Source: Verminephrobacter eiseniae EF01-2 (GTDB lineage Bacteria > Pseudomonadota > Gammaproteobacteria > Burkholderiales > Burkholderiaceae_C). From it: a stretch of DNA of 64,000 nt. Both the position numbers and the translations under genes were made by a program. Location: positions 5,320,501 through 5,384,500 of the forward strand of contig NC_008786.1 of the NCBI RefSeq assembly GCF_000015565.1, given 5' to 3'. The notes below the pieces were generated by a model. The model had not been told where the DNA came from, did no database searches, and was given only the letters and a program-made list of their open reading frames with translations. Positions 18,201-27,568 of this stretch are shown here, piece by piece (position 1 is the first letter of the stretch; each line of letters opens with the position of its first letter).

Positions 18201-19550
18201 GCTCATGCTCACCATGGCCCCGCGCAGACCGGGGTGGGACGGCGCCGCCCCCGGCGCGCCTGCGGCCAGCGCCAGCCCCCGGATGCTGGCCTGCAACCGG
18301 TATTGCCGCAGGCCATCGAGCGGGCCTTTCCAGCGGGCCTCGATCTGATCGACCAGACCTTGCGGCGCATGGCTGCGCACGGCCTCATGCACCGTGGCGC
18401 CCAGCGGCAGCCGGCGGGCGATTTGCGCCAGCACCGCCAAGTCCAGCCGGTCTGCGCGCAGTTCGCCCTGCTCGGGCAGCGCGCCGCTGGCAGCACTGTG
18501 CAGCAGCCGCAGGTTGCCGCCGGGCCAGCGCAGGCCGTCGTCGGTCTGGAACTGCAGGGCCTGGGCGAAAAACTCGAAGCCCTCGGCCAACCGCTGTCCG
18601 CCCAGGCGCCCCTGGATCGATGGCAGCACCAGTGCCGGCAGGCCGGGGCCGAGCGTGGTGGCGACATCGGCCAGCGCCAGGTCGGCCGTGCCGCCGACGA
18701 TCTGCCCGTCGCGCACATCGGCCCAGGCGCGCAGCGCCCCACGGCCCCGGGCCACCTCCACATTCGCGCCCAAGTCGGCATGGTGGCGCAGTTGCGAGAC
18801 ATCGACGCGCGCGAAATCGGCGAACAACTGGCCATTCCAAAAACGCCAGTTGCTATCGCGGGCGTGCAGCAGCGAGGCGCGCAGCCGGCCGACCAGGGTG
18901 AATCTGTCGCCCCAGGCCGGCGGCGGCGTCGCGTCCAGCCGCATCAGGTGCTGCCAATTGCCGTTGCGCAGCACCAGATCGACCTGGCTGAGCGCCAGCA
19001 CCGGGGCCTGGCGCTGCTCGTCGCTCCAGCGCACGGTGCCGCCCTGGATGAAGACCTCGCGCTGCGCAAACAGCCAATCGGCGGCCGCGCTGCGCCCGCT
19101 GCCATCGTGCGCAAACTCCAGCCCCGCCACCTGTATGCGCCCGTCGCTGGTGCGCCGTATCTCCAACTCGGGCCGGTCGATGAAAAGCTGCTCGACCCCG
19201 GCATCGAGCAGCGAGCGCGCAGACAGCGCCAGCACCACCCGGGGCAGGCGCAGCGCCGGGCGGCCTGCGGCGTCCAGCAGGGTCACATCCGAGAGTCCGA
19301 TCGAAAGCACCAGCCCCTCGGTCGCGGCCGCCACCGCGCCGATCCTGACCGCAACCCCCAGGGTCCGGGCCGCATACGCCTCCAACTGCGGGCGAAAATC
19401 CCCGATTCGCGGCACAATCGCGCCATGCAACACCCCCCAGATGATGGCCAGCAGCAGCCAAAAGGCGAGCAGCAAGCGCAGCGACCAGCGCGCCAGACCG
19501 GCCACCGTTTTCAGCAGGCGTGAGGGAGGCGGCGTAGTGGGATCGATCAT
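15288..19550 (-). CDS. yhdP: YhdP/AsmA-like giant envelope protein (TIGR02099-type)
   Basis: 1420 residues from the ATG at 19550. One N-terminal transmembrane helix (LRLLLAFWLLLAIIWGVLHG, about 25-45) is followed by a very long beta-rich periplasmic region and a C-terminal AsmA-like domain (GLLQGRVAWLGAP, MKGVNAAVLMEGSADI). Members such as YhdP are bridge-like lipid transfer proteins thought to carry phospholipids between inner and outer membranes. The C-terminal 50 residues are Pro/Ser/Gly-rich low complexity. A 9-bp tandem repeat (GQSGQSG) lies near 16315. The stop overlaps the ancestral start of the kinase gene. Divergent from glnE. Confidence 0.9.
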   Translation of the reverse strand: MIDPTTPPPSRLLKTVAGLARWSLRLLLAFWLLLAIIWGVLHGAIVPRIGDFRPQLEAYAARTLGVAVRIGAVAAATEGLVLSIGLSDVTLLDAAGRPALRLPRVVLALSARSLLDAGVEQLFIDRPELEIRRTSDGRIQVAGLEFAHDGSGRSAAADWLFAQREVFIQGGTVRWSDEQRQAPVLALSQVDLVLRNGNWQHLMRLDATPPPAWGDRFTLVGRLRASLLHARDSNWRFWNGQLFADFARVDVSQLRHHADLGANVEVARGRGALRAWADVRDGQIVGGTADLALADVATTLGPGLPALVLPSIQGRLGGQRLAEGFEFFAQALQFQTDDGLRWPGGNLRLLHSAASGALPEQGELRADRLDLAVLAQIARRLPLGATVHEAVRSHAPQGLVDQIEARWKGPLDGLRQYRLQASIRGLALAAGAPGAAPSHPGLRGAMVSMSMTETGGRAALRITSGALVLPGVWEDPVLPLDRLSADVHWQIQGQRIAVQARQVQFANADAQGQAQISWHTGAARRARFPGVLDLTGSLSRADGARVHRYLPLAIEPSARHYVRQAVIAGSASQVQFRVKGDLHELPFNDPRQGEFRIAARVKDVTYAYVPPALQPAGAGLWPALTQLGGELIFERSGMQVRGASGRLAGSRGLQLSMVEARIPDLEHTVVAVSAEAHGPLPELLRFVNDSPLAGITDNALAHTSGSGNAGVQLSLSLPIGQMQLSKVQGSVTLADNDVRITPDLPPLGRVRGMVQFSETGFALSNLQAQALGGTVRLEGGMRALAANAPASESALQIRAQGSASAEGLQQTPQLGLLSRLARRASGSTAYTLALTQRRGVPEWQLSSSLQGLALALPAPLGKPADSSLPLRFDTRVARESLTGLANAGAAPPLRERITLDLGTVGSASYLQDLSGPQARVLRGAIGIGLAPGEAAPQPAQGVAAHMRFDQGRLDVDAWRAVLAQATEPSAHGATPGLAQAWLPTTLALRARALTLQGRTLHNLVARVQREGATWRANLHASELEGYLEYRPPGGSTEYADGLVFARLARARMPPGEVAQAQSRVGALPDAQPGQSGQSGPLGNLPALDIVVEDFEMRGKRLGQLEMQARNQGTDGGDAGLQREWRLTRFNLLTPEASLSAQGNWARLNATGPGAGPRPAERRTALSFELDIRDAGALLERLGLAHVVRHGKGLLQGRVAWLGAPFNPDYRSMTGQTHLNIESGQFLKADPGLAKLLGVLSLQSLPRRLTLDFRDVFSEGFAFDFVRGDLRIEQGVASTNNLQMKGVNAAVLMEGSADIAHETQNLRVVVVPEIDAMTASLVATAINPVLGLGSFLAQMFLRGPLIEAATKEFHIDGSWTDPQVVRVPRQGRQGRPVTDANPAGSNASPSGSDPRPSDGNTGPAGSDIRPASPPATAGAPS

Positions 19551-19666
19551 GGCGGGAGGGAATGTGGCAGAAATTATCACCCGCAGCCCGGGCGCAGGCG
19601 CACGAATGATCGGTGCTGCGCGCGCTGCCAGCGTTCTTGCCCGGGCGGCGTCCGGCCGCAGCCGCC

Positions 19667-22426
19667 ATGCCATCGCCGCGCGCTGAACCTGCAGCAGCCT
19701 TCGTGCCAGGGGCCGGGCAATCGCGCCTGTACCAGCGCCTGCAGCGCCGCTACGCCAGCGAACTGCCGCTGCTGCCCCCGGGCGCGCCGGTGCCGGCCAC
19801 GATGGCGGCGGCCTGCGACGCGCTGCGCGCGCGCGGCTACGACACCGGCGGCGCGCTGCGGGTGCTGCGCCAACTGGTGCTGCAACGGCTCATCGCGCTC
19901 GATTGCCAAGACCGGGCGCCGCTGGAGCAGATCACCCGGGCCATGACCGCCCTGGCCGAACTGGCGCTCGACAGCGCCTGCCGCCAGGCCCGGCAAGAGC
20001 TGGACCAGCGCCACGGCGCGCCCTGCGGCCCTGACGGCCAGCCGGTGCCGCTGTGGATCATCGGCATGGGCAAGCTCGGCGCGCGCGAGCTCAATGTCTC
20101 CAGCGACATCGACCTGATCTATGTCTATCAGCACGATGGCGAGACCGCCGGCACGGCCGACGGGCGGGGCCGCATCTCCAACCACGAGTATTTCGCGCGC
20201 GCCGTCAAAGCCATCTACAGCCTGGTGGGCGAAACCACCGAGCACGGCTTCGTGTTCCGCGTGGACCTGGCATTGCGGCCCCATGGCAACTGCGGCCCGG
20301 CGGCGCTGTCGTTGCCGGCGCTGGAGGAATACCTGCAACTGCACGGCCGTGAATGGGAGCGCTTTGCCTGGCTCAAGAGCCGCGTGGTGGCGCCGCGCGA
20401 CTGCATCGTCAGCCTCGAAGTGCAGGCGCTGCGCGGCGTGGTCCTGCCTTTCGTGTTCCGCCGGTATCTGGACTACGGCGTGTTCGCTGCGCTGCGCACG
20501 CTGCACCGCCAGATTCGCGAGCATGCGGCCAAGCGCAGCGCCGGCCACCCGGAGCGGGCCAACGACGTGAAACTCTCGCGCGGCGGCATCCGCGAAATCG
20601 AATTCACCGTGCAACTGCTGCAAGTGGTGCGCGGCGGGCAGTTCCCGGAACTGCGCTGCCGCCCCACGCTGGCGGCCTTGCAGCGGCTGGCCCAGGCCGC
20701 GCTGATGCCCCGGGAAACCGCCGCAGCGCTGACCCAGGCCTATGTGTTCCTGCGCCAGGTCGAGCACCGCATCCAGTACCTGGACGACCAGCAAACCCAT
20801 GTGCTGCCCACGCGCGACGACGACCTGGCCTGGATTGCCCACACCCTGGACTACCAGGACTGCCGCGCCTTTTTGCGCCAACTCGACGCGCACCGGGAAC
20901 TGGTGGCGCAAGAATTCGACCGCTTGCTCGGCAGCCAGGAAAAAAAACAATGCCATGGCGGCAGCTGTGGCGGCCCGCGCGTTGCGCCGCCGCCGGAACT
21001 GCAAACGCTGCTGGAGCAATTGCCGCCCGGCCTGCGCGAGCGCGTGGCCGAATGGCGCCATCACCCGCGTGTGGCCGGACTGCGCGACGACACGCGCGAG
21101 CGCCTGTTCCGGCTGGTGCAGCGCAGCGCGCAATGGCTGGACGCAGGACATGTCAGCGCAGAAGCGGCCGTGCGCCTGGTCGACTGGCTCGAAACCCTGC
21201 TGCGCCGCGAAAGCTACCTGGCGCTGCTGCTGGAGCGCCCCTCGGTGCACGAGCAACTGCTGCAACTACTGGGCGCAGCCAAATGGCCCGCCCGCTACCT
21301 GCTGCAACACCCGGGCGTGATCGACGAACTGGTGGGCGACACGCTGCTGGCCGAGCGCTTCGTGGTCGCCGACTTCGAGCGCGAGCTGGCGCAGCGGCTG
21401 GCCGCGCTGCAAACCACGCGCGAGGACGACGACGAAACCCTGCTGAACCTGCTGCGCCGCGCCCAACATGCCGAGACCTTCCGCACATTGGCGCGCGACG
21501 TGGCGCGCCGCATCACGGTCGAGCAGGTGGCCGACGACCTGTCGGCGCTGGCCGACAGCGTGCTGCGCGTCACGGCCCAATGGTGCTGGCAGCGCCTGAA
21601 GACGCGCCACCGCGAGCAACCGCAGTTTGCCGTCATCGGCTACGGCAAGCTCGGCGGCAAGGAACTCGGCTACGGCAGCGACCTGGACATCGTCTTCGTG
21701 TTCGACGACGACGACGAGCGCGCGCCCGAGGTCTACGCGGCCTTGGTGCGCAAGCTGATCAACTGGCTGACCGTCAAGACCGGCGAGGGCGACCTCTACG
21801 AAATCGACACCGCGCTGCGGCCCAACGGCAACTCGGGCCTGCTGGTCACCCGCTTCGAGGCCTACGCCAACTACCAGCAGCAGCGCGGCAGCAACACCGC
21901 CTGGACCTGGGAACACCAGGCGATGACGCGGGCGCGCTGCGTCATGGGCAGCCCGGCCTTGCGCGCGCGCTTCGACGCAGTGCGCACAGCCGTGATCACC
22001 TCGGCGCGGGAACCGCAGGCCTTGCGCGCACAGATCGTGGCCATGCGCGAGCGGGTGCGGGCGGCCCATCCCACGCCCGCCGGGCGCTTCGATGTCAAGC
22101 ACAGCCCGGGCGGCATGGTCGACGCCGAGTTTGCCGTGCAGTACCTGGTGCTATCGCAGTCTGCCGCCCACCCCGCGCTGCGCGACAACGTGGGCAATAT
22201 CGCGCTGCTGCAACGGGCCGAACGGGCCGGCCTGCTGCCCGCCGGCACAGGCCAGGCCGCCGCCGACGCCTACCGCGCACTGCGGCGCGCGCAGCACCTG
22301 GCGCGGCTGGACGAAGCGCCCACGCAACTGGCACCGCCGGCCATGCAAGCCGAGCGGGATGCGGTGCTGGCGCTGTGGCAAGCGGTCTTTCCCGATGAAC
22401 CCGAAACCGCAGTTCGCATACCGTGA
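19667..22426 (+). CDS. glnE: Glutamine synthetase adenylyltransferase/deadenylase
   Basis: About 919 residues from the ATG at 19667; a GTG at 19613 is an alternative. Two nucleotidyltransferase domains are plain: the N-terminal GMGKLGARELNVSSDIDLI, the deadenylylating half, and the C-terminal GYGKLGGKELGYGSDLDIVF, the adenylylating half. The conserved KLSRGGIREIEF and HSPGGMVDAEFAVQYL also occur. The enzyme reversibly adenylylates glutamine synthetase in response to PII and glutamine. Divergent from yhdP with a 60-120 bp gap. The last codons overlap a 16-bp inverted repeat whose partner lies at 22810. Confidence 0.96.
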   Translation: MPSPRAEPAAAFVPGAGQSRLYQRLQRRYASELPLLPPGAPVPATMAAACDALRARGYDTGGALRVLRQLVLQRLIALDCQDRAPLEQITRAMTALAELALDSACRQARQELDQRHGAPCGPDGQPVPLWIIGMGKLGARELNVSSDIDLIYVYQHDGETAGTADGRGRISNHEYFARAVKAIYSLVGETTEHGFVFRVDLALRPHGNCGPAALSLPALEEYLQLHGREWERFAWLKSRVVAPRDCIVSLEVQALRGVVLPFVFRRYLDYGVFAALRTLHRQIREHAAKRSAGHPERANDVKLSRGGIREIEFTVQLLQVVRGGQFPELRCRPTLAALQRLAQAALMPRETAAALTQAYVFLRQVEHRIQYLDDQQTHVLPTRDDDLAWIAHTLDYQDCRAFLRQLDAHRELVAQEFDRLLGSQEKKQCHGGSCGGPRVAPPPELQTLLEQLPPGLRERVAEWRHHPRVAGLRDDTRERLFRLVQRSAQWLDAGHVSAEAAVRLVDWLETLLRRESYLALLLERPSVHEQLLQLLGAAKWPARYLLQHPGVIDELVGDTLLAERFVVADFERELAQRLAALQTTREDDDETLLNLLRRAQHAETFRTLARDVARRITVEQVADDLSALADSVLRVTAQWCWQRLKTRHREQPQFAVIGYGKLGGKELGYGSDLDIVFVFDDDDERAPEVYAALVRKLINWLTVKTGEGDLYEIDTALRPNGNSGLLVTRFEAYANYQQQRGSNTAWTWEHQAMTRARCVMGSPALRARFDAVRTAVITSAREPQALRAQIVAMRERVRAAHPTPAGRFDVKHSPGGMVDAEFAVQYLVLSQSAAHPALRDNVGNIALLQRAERAGLLPAGTGQAAADAYRALRRAQHLARLDEAPTQLAPPAMQAERDAVLALWQAVFPDEPETAVRIP

Positions 22427-22825
22427 GCGCCCGCTGATCGAGCGCTCAGGCACGGGGGCCGATGCGCAGCGGCCAATGCAGCGGTCAATGCAGGGACAAA
22501 TCAGGCCCCGAACCCCTGCCCCATGCCCCATGCCAATGGGAACGGCGGCGCCGCCCCGCACCCACCGCCGGCCATGCCATGCCTGGCCTGGCACCTGCCC
22601 AACGGTCTCCGGAACCGGCATGGGCTGGTGTGCCGTCCGGCACATCATGGCCCCGGGGCGGGACGCGCAAACCCGGCAAAGTGGGTGCGGGAGATTCTCG
22701 CCCGATAAGGCGGTCGATAAGGCGGTATGCCCCATCGGCCGCTGTCCGCGCCAAGGTATGATTCGGCGACATCCGGCGATGGGCCGCCGCCCGGCCCTCC
22801 GATCGCCGGATGCGAACTGCGGTTT
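22404..22825. repeat. 16-bp inverted repeat pair bracketing a gene-free segment
   Basis: AAACCGCAGTTCGCAT at 22404-22419, within the last codons of glnE, is matched perfectly by its reverse complement at 22810-22825. The roughly 390 bases between have no gene. TATGAT near 22757 could be a -10 box for the downstream RND pair. The core AAACCGCAGT also occurs at 50079-50088 (minus), 57059-57068 and 57907-57916, all between genes. The arrangement looks like the ends of a lost or tiny mobile element. Confidence 0.6.
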
Positions 22826-22850
22826 TCAGGCCGAATGAATCCATCACCCG

Positions 22851-24029
22851 ATGCAATGGATATGGCAGATGCCCTCTTTCAAAATCTCCTGCGCCGCTCT
22901 GGCCGCCGCCTTGGCGCTGGCTGCGGCCGGCGCGTTGCTGGTGACCGGCGCATCGCGCGCGGCCAACGAGTCTGAGGCAGGCCCGGCCCGGCCGGCGCTC
23001 ACGGTGACTCAGGCGCAACCGCAGCGCAGCACCATCGCGCTGCGGCTGGCAGCCAACGGCGATGTGGCCGCCTGGCAAGAGGCCAGCATTGGCGCCGAAA
23101 GCCATGGCCTGCGCCTGACCGAGGTGCTGGTCAATGTGGGTGACAGGGTTCAGGCGGGCCAAGTGCTGGCCCGCTTTGCGACCGACACCGTGCAGGCCGA
23201 TGTCGCCCAGGCGCGCGCCAGCCTGCTCGAAGCCCAGGCCCATGCCGCCGAGGACCAGGCCAACGCCGACCGGGCCCGCTCGCTACAGGCCACGGGCGCG
23301 TTGAGCGTGCAGCAAATCGCGCAGTTGACCACGGCCGACAAGACCGCGCAGGCCCGGGTGCAGGCCGCGCAGGCGGGCCTGGATGCGCAGTTGCTGCGCC
23401 TGCGCCAGACCCGGGTGCTGGCCCCCGACGGCGGCGTGATCTCGGCGCGCACGGCCACCGTGGGCGCCGTGGTGAGCGCAGGCACCGAGCTGTTTCGCAT
23501 GTTGCGCAAGGGCCGGCTGGAATGGCGCGCCGAGGTCACCGCCGCCGAACTGCACCGCATCACGCCGGGCACCCGGGTCAGCGTCACGACCGCCGGCGGC
23601 GCGGTGCTCGAGGGCCGGGTGCGCATGTTGGCCCCGACGGTCGATCCGCACACGCGCAATGCGTTGGTCTATGTCGACCTGCCGGCCCACGCGCAACTGC
23701 GCGCCGGCATGTTTGCCCGCGGCGAGTTCGACCTGGGCAGCAGTGCCGCGCTCACGGTGCCGCAGCAGGCGCTGGTGCTGCGCGATGGTTTCTCTTACGT
23801 GTTCGTGCTCGGCGCCGATCAGCGCGTGCAGCAGCGCAAGGTGCAAACCGGCCGCCGCGTGGCCGACCGGGTGGAACTGCTCGCGGGCCTGGACGCGCAG
23901 TCCTGGATCGCCGTGCAGGGCGCGGGTTTTCTCAACGACGGCGACCTGGTGCGCGTGGTCGCCTCCCAGGATTCCACGCAGAAAACACCGGTAGCGCAGG
24001 CAAAGCACGCGCCTTCAGCCATCCATTGA
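22851..24029 (+). CDS. RND efflux periplasmic adaptor (membrane fusion protein)
   Basis: 392 residues; an internal ATG at 22869 (MPSFKISC...) would place the signal helix CAALAAALALAAAGALLV nearer the start. The HlyD/AcrA layout is seen: lipoyl-like barrel halves (IGAESHGLRLTEVLVNVGDRVQAGQVLARF, and TRVLAPDGGVISARTATVGAVVSAG), an alpha-helical hairpin between them (about residues 115-175), then beta-barrel and membrane-proximal domains (LTVPQQALVLRDG). It would link the RND pump to an outer-membrane channel. The pump starts 12 bp downstream. No outer-membrane factor gene is in the window. Confidence 0.9.
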   Translation: MQWIWQMPSFKISCAALAAALALAAAGALLVTGASRAANESEAGPARPALTVTQAQPQRSTIALRLAANGDVAAWQEASIGAESHGLRLTEVLVNVGDRVQAGQVLARFATDTVQADVAQARASLLEAQAHAAEDQANADRARSLQATGALSVQQIAQLTTADKTAQARVQAAQAGLDAQLLRLRQTRVLAPDGGVISARTATVGAVVSAGTELFRMLRKGRLEWRAEVTAAELHRITPGTRVSVTTAGGAVLEGRVRMLAPTVDPHTRNALVYVDLPAHAQLRAGMFARGEFDLGSSAALTVPQQALVLRDGFSYVFVLGADQRVQQRKVQTGRRVADRVELLAGLDAQSWIAVQGAGFLNDGDLVRVVASQDSTQKTPVAQAKHAPSAIH

Positions 24030-24041
24030 AGAGCATTCTTG

Positions 24042-27000
24042 ATGAATGCCTCCGCCTGGGCCATCAGGAACCCGATCCCTGCGCTGATGCTGTTCGTGCT
24101 GCTGGGCTTTGGCGGCCTGCTGGCGTTCGACACGATGAAGGTGCAGAACTTTCCGGACATAGACCTGCCGACGATCGTCGTCGCGGTAGCGCTGCCCGGG
24201 GCCGCGCCGGCGCAGTTGGAAAACGATGTCGTGCGCAAGATCGAAAACAGCATCGCCACGCTGCAAGGTCTCAAGCATATCTACAGCAGGGTGCAGGACG
24301 GCAGCGCCAGCATCCGGGCCGAGTTCCGGCTGGACAAGCCCACGCAGGAGGCGCTCGACGATGTGCGCTCGGCGGTGGCCGGAATCCGCGGCGATTTGCC
24401 CGGCGACATGCGCGAGCCGAGCGTGACCAAGATGGACCTGGCCGGGCAGCCGGTGCTGGCGTTCACGCTAGTGTCGCGTCACGGATCAGATGTCGTAGGC
24501 TGCGCGCAGCCATCGGAGCGCAGCGCAAGGCGCATCGCGCAGCCAATACCGAGCGTATTGGCAAGCGATGCAACGCCGCGATGCGCTTCGATGGCCAGCG
24601 CAGACCGACAGATGATCGGTGACGCGACACTAGCCTCGGCGCGCAGGGACGACGAGGCGCTGTCATGGTTTGTCGACGATACCGTGACGCGCAAGCTGCT
24701 GGCCGTGCGCGGCGTGGGCGCCGTCAACCGCGTCGGCGGGGTGGACCGGCAGTTGCAGGTGGCGCTGGAGCCGGTCAAGTTGCAGGCGCTGTCGGCCTCG
24801 GCCGCCGATCTGTCGCGCCAACTGCGGCTGGTGCAGACCGAAAGCGCCGGCGGCCGCACCGACCTGGGCGGCAGCGAGCAGCCGGTGCGCACGCTGGCCA
24901 CGGTGCGATCGGCGCAGGAACTGGCCGCTCTGACACTGGCGCTGCCCGATGGCCGCGCGGTGCGCCTGGACCAGTTGGCCACGGTGTCGGACACCATCGC
25001 CGAACCGCGCGCGCTGGCGCTGCTCGATGGCAAGCCGGTGGTCGGCTTCGAGGTCGCGCGCAGCAGGGGCGCCAGCGAGGTGGAGGTGGGCGCCGCCGTG
25101 CAGGCCGCGCTCCAGGAGTTGCGCGCGCAGTACCCCGACCTGGAGATCACCGAAGCCTTCAACTTCGTGCTGCCGGTGCAGCAGGAATACGATGGCTCCA
25201 TGCACCTGCTGTACGAGGGTGCGCTGCTGGCCGTGCTGGTGGTCTGGCTGTTCCTGCGCGACTGGCGCGCCACCCTGGTCTCGGCCGTGGCGCTGCCGCT
25301 GTCGGTGATTCCGGCGTTCGTCGGCATGCTGCTGCTGGGTTTTTCGATCAACGTGGTCACGCTGCTGGCGCTGTCGCTGGTGGTGGGCATCCTGGTCGAT
25401 GACGCGATCGTCGAGGTCGAGAACATCGTGCGCCATCTGCGCATGGGCAAAACGCCCTACCAGGCGGCGCTGCAAGCCGCCGACGAGATCGGCCTGGCCG
25501 TGGTGGCCACCACCTTCACGCTGATCGCCGTGTTTCTGCCCACGGCTTTCATGAGCGGCATCCCCGGCAAGTTCTTCAAGCAGTTCGGCTGGACCGCAGC
25601 GCTGGCGGTGTTTGCCAGCCTGGTGGTGGCGCGCCTGCTGACGCCGATGATGGCCGCGTACCTGCTCAAACCGATCGCCGGCCCGCAGCCGGACCCGCGC
25701 TGGATGCGCTGCTACCTGCGCTGCGCGGCCTGGTGCATCCGGCACCGCTGGATCACCTTCGTGGCCACGTCGGCGTTTTTCGTCGGCTCGCTGGCGCTGA
25801 TCCCGCTGCTGCCCACGGGCTTCATCCCGCCCGATGACAACGCGCAGACCCAGGTCCGCCTGGAACTGCCGCCCGGCGCCACGCTGGCGCAGACCCGCGC
25901 CAGCGCCGAGGACGCGCGCCTGCGCATCGCCCGGCTCGATCATGTCGAGAGCGTCTACACCACCATCGGCGGCGGCGCGGCCGGCAGCGACCCGTTCATG
26001 GGCGCCACGGCCGAAACGCGCCGGGCCACGCTCACCATCATGCTCGCAGAGCGCGGCCAGCGGCCCCGCAAGCAGGAGGTGGAAAACCGGATTCGCGCCG
26101 CGCTCGACACCCTGCCCGGCGTGCGCAGCAAGGTCGGCCTGGGCGGCTCGGGCGAGGTCTATGTGCTGGCGCTCTCGGGCGACGATCCCCAGGCCCTGGC
26201 CACGGCGGCGCAGGCCGTGGAGCAAGACCTGCGCCGCATTGCCGGCCTGGGCAGCATTGCCTCCACGGCCAGCCTGGTGCGGCCCGAGATCGCCGTGCGC
26301 CCGGATTTTGCGCGCGCCGCCGACCTGGGCGTGACCAGCAGCGCCATCGCCGAGACGCTGCGCATCGCCACCATGGGCGACTACGACATGGCGCTGCCCA
26401 AACTCAACCTGGCCTCGCGCCAAGTTCCGATCGTCGTCAAGCTGCAAGACGGCGCGCGCGGCGACCTGGCGCTGCTCGAACGCCTGGCCGTGCCCGGCAG
26501 CAAAGGCCCGGTGATGCTGGGCCAGGTGGCGACGCTGGAGTTCAGCGGCGGCCCGGCCGTGCTCGATCGCTATGACCGCGCGCGCAACGTGAACTTCGAG
26601 ATCGAGCTGTCCGGCCAGCCGCTGGGCGATGTCAGCAAAGCCGTGCAGGCCCTGCCCGCGATCAGAAACCTGCCGCCCGGCGTGCACCAGGTCGAGATCG
26701 GCGACGCCGAGGTCATGGGCGAGCTGTTCGCCAGCTTCGGCCTGGCGATGCTGACCGGCGTGCTGTGCATCTACATCGTGCTGGTGCTGCTGTTCAAGGA
26801 CTTCCTGCACCCGGTCACCATCCTGGCGGCGCTGCCGTTGTCGCTGGGCGGCGCGTTCGTCGGGCTGCTGATCGCGCACAAGAGTTTTTCCATGCCGTCG
26901 CTGATCGGCCTGGTCATGCTGATGGGCATCGCCACGAAGAACTCGATCTTGCTGGTCGAGTACGCCATCCTGGCGCGGCGCGCGCATGGCATGGCGCGCG

Positions 27001-27293
27001 AGCAGGCGCTGATCGACGCCTGCCACAAGCGGGCACGCCCGATCATCATGACCACGCTGGCCATGGGCGCAGGCATGCTGCCGATTGCCCTGGGCCTGGG
27101 CGTTGCCGACCCCAGTTTTCGCTCACCGATGGCGGTGGCGGTGATCGGCGGGCTGATCACCTCCACGCTGCTGAGCCTGCTGGTGATTCCGGCGGTGTTC
27201 ACCGCCGTCGATGACCTCGGCCAATGGCTGGCGCGCAGGCTGCGCCGCCGGCCCGGGCTGCAACACGGCGCCACGGCGCCACCCGCACAGTGA
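24042..27293 (+). CDS. RND (AcrB/HAE1-type) efflux permease with 54-codon palindromic insertion
   Basis: 1083 residues; without the element at 24468-24633 it would be 1029, the normal family length. TM1 (PALMLFVLLGFGGLLAF) begins near residue 13, and the proton-relay LVVGILVDDAIVEVENI in TM4 keeps both aspartates. LMGIATKNSILLVEYAI and the final SLLVIPAVFT region are standard. The insertion falls at codon 143, in the first periplasmic porter subdomain, between QPVLAFT and RRDDEALSWFVDDTVTRKLL. The frame is kept. The pump probably exports hydrophobic or cationic compounds; with the insertion, trimer or substrate-pocket packing may be altered or lost. Confidence 0.9.
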   Translation: MNASAWAIRNPIPALMLFVLLGFGGLLAFDTMKVQNFPDIDLPTIVVAVALPGAAPAQLENDVVRKIENSIATLQGLKHIYSRVQDGSASIRAEFRLDKPTQEALDDVRSAVAGIRGDLPGDMREPSVTKMDLAGQPVLAFTLVSRHGSDVVGCAQPSERSARRIAQPIPSVLASDATPRCASMASADRQMIGDATLASARRDDEALSWFVDDTVTRKLLAVRGVGAVNRVGGVDRQLQVALEPVKLQALSASAADLSRQLRLVQTESAGGRTDLGGSEQPVRTLATVRSAQELAALTLALPDGRAVRLDQLATVSDTIAEPRALALLDGKPVVGFEVARSRGASEVEVGAAVQAALQELRAQYPDLEITEAFNFVLPVQQEYDGSMHLLYEGALLAVLVVWLFLRDWRATLVSAVALPLSVIPAFVGMLLLGFSINVVTLLALSLVVGILVDDAIVEVENIVRHLRMGKTPYQAALQAADEIGLAVVATTFTLIAVFLPTAFMSGIPGKFFKQFGWTAALAVFASLVVARLLTPMMAAYLLKPIAGPQPDPRWMRCYLRCAAWCIRHRWITFVATSAFFVGSLALIPLLPTGFIPPDDNAQTQVRLELPPGATLAQTRASAEDARLRIARLDHVESVYTTIGGGAAGSDPFMGATAETRRATLTIMLAERGQRPRKQEVENRIRAALDTLPGVRSKVGLGGSGEVYVLALSGDDPQALATAAQAVEQDLRRIAGLGSIASTASLVRPEIAVRPDFARAADLGVTSSAIAETLRIATMGDYDMALPKLNLASRQVPIVVKLQDGARGDLALLERLAVPGSKGPVMLGQVATLEFSGGPAVLDRYDRARNVNFEIELSGQPLGDVSKAVQALPAIRNLPPGVHQVEIGDAEVMGELFASFGLAMLTGVLCIYIVLVLLFKDFLHPVTILAALPLSLGGAFVGLLIAHKSFSMPSLIGLVMLMGIATKNSILLVEYAILARRAHGMAREQALIDACHKRARPIIMTTLAMGAGMLPIALGLGVADPSFRSPMAVAVIGGLITSTLLSLLVIPAVFTAVDDLGQWLARRLRRRPGLQHGATAPPAQ
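24468..24633 (-). repeat. Palindromic CTAG element, copy 3 (inside the RND gene)
   Basis: 166 bp, CTAG to CTAG, orientation opposite to copy 1. It reads LVSRHGSDVVGCAQPSERS ... RQMIGDATL in the host frame, nearly the same peptide as in copies 2 and 8. The CTA codon is in host frame (offset 426 from the ATG). The host context reads ACG-CTA-GCC if the element is collapsed to one CTAG, i.e. T-L-A. Confidence 0.95.
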
Positions 27294-27305
27294 GCATTGC
27301 CGCGC

Positions 27306-27524
27306 ATGTCGAAAACCTCCACCCGCACCACGATGGCCGCCCGTGCCGCCAGCGCGTTGCTCCTGGCCACCCTGGCCGGCGCCAGTGCGGCGCTGCTGAT
27401 CGGCTGCGGCCAACGCGGCCCGTTGTACCTGCCCGCCCGCCAGCAGACCACACCGCCTTCGGCTGCGCCCACTACGCCCGCCGCACCCGCCATACCCGCA
27501 TCGGCAGCGTCCACCCCCCGCTGA
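27306..27524 (+). CDS. lptM: LptM-like small lipoprotein (YifL family)
   Basis: 72 residues. A signal helix (ASALLLATLAGASAALLIG) ends in a lipobox with Cys, followed directly by the family hallmark GCGQRGPLYLP and a Pro/Ala/Thr-rich tail. LptM helps LptD disulphide maturation in the LPS translocon of the outer membrane. In most proteobacteria this gene precedes lysA; here it follows the RND pump by 12 bp and is followed by an FNR-site promoter, so the usual context is lost. Confidence 0.8.
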   Translation: MSKTSTRTTMAARAASALLLATLAGASAALLIGCGQRGPLYLPARQQTTPPSAAPTTPAAPAIPASAASTPR

Positions 27525-27568
27525 CCGAGGCACAAACGGCCCATCAAGCACAGGCCATGCCGAGATGT

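Noticed and set aside
15492..19523. A plus-strand open frame of more than 1300 codons antisense to yhdP
   Set aside because: It is His/Gln/Arg/Ala-rich shadow coding with no family features, a known effect of very high GC3 on the strand opposite a real gene; yhdP itself is clearly recognised.
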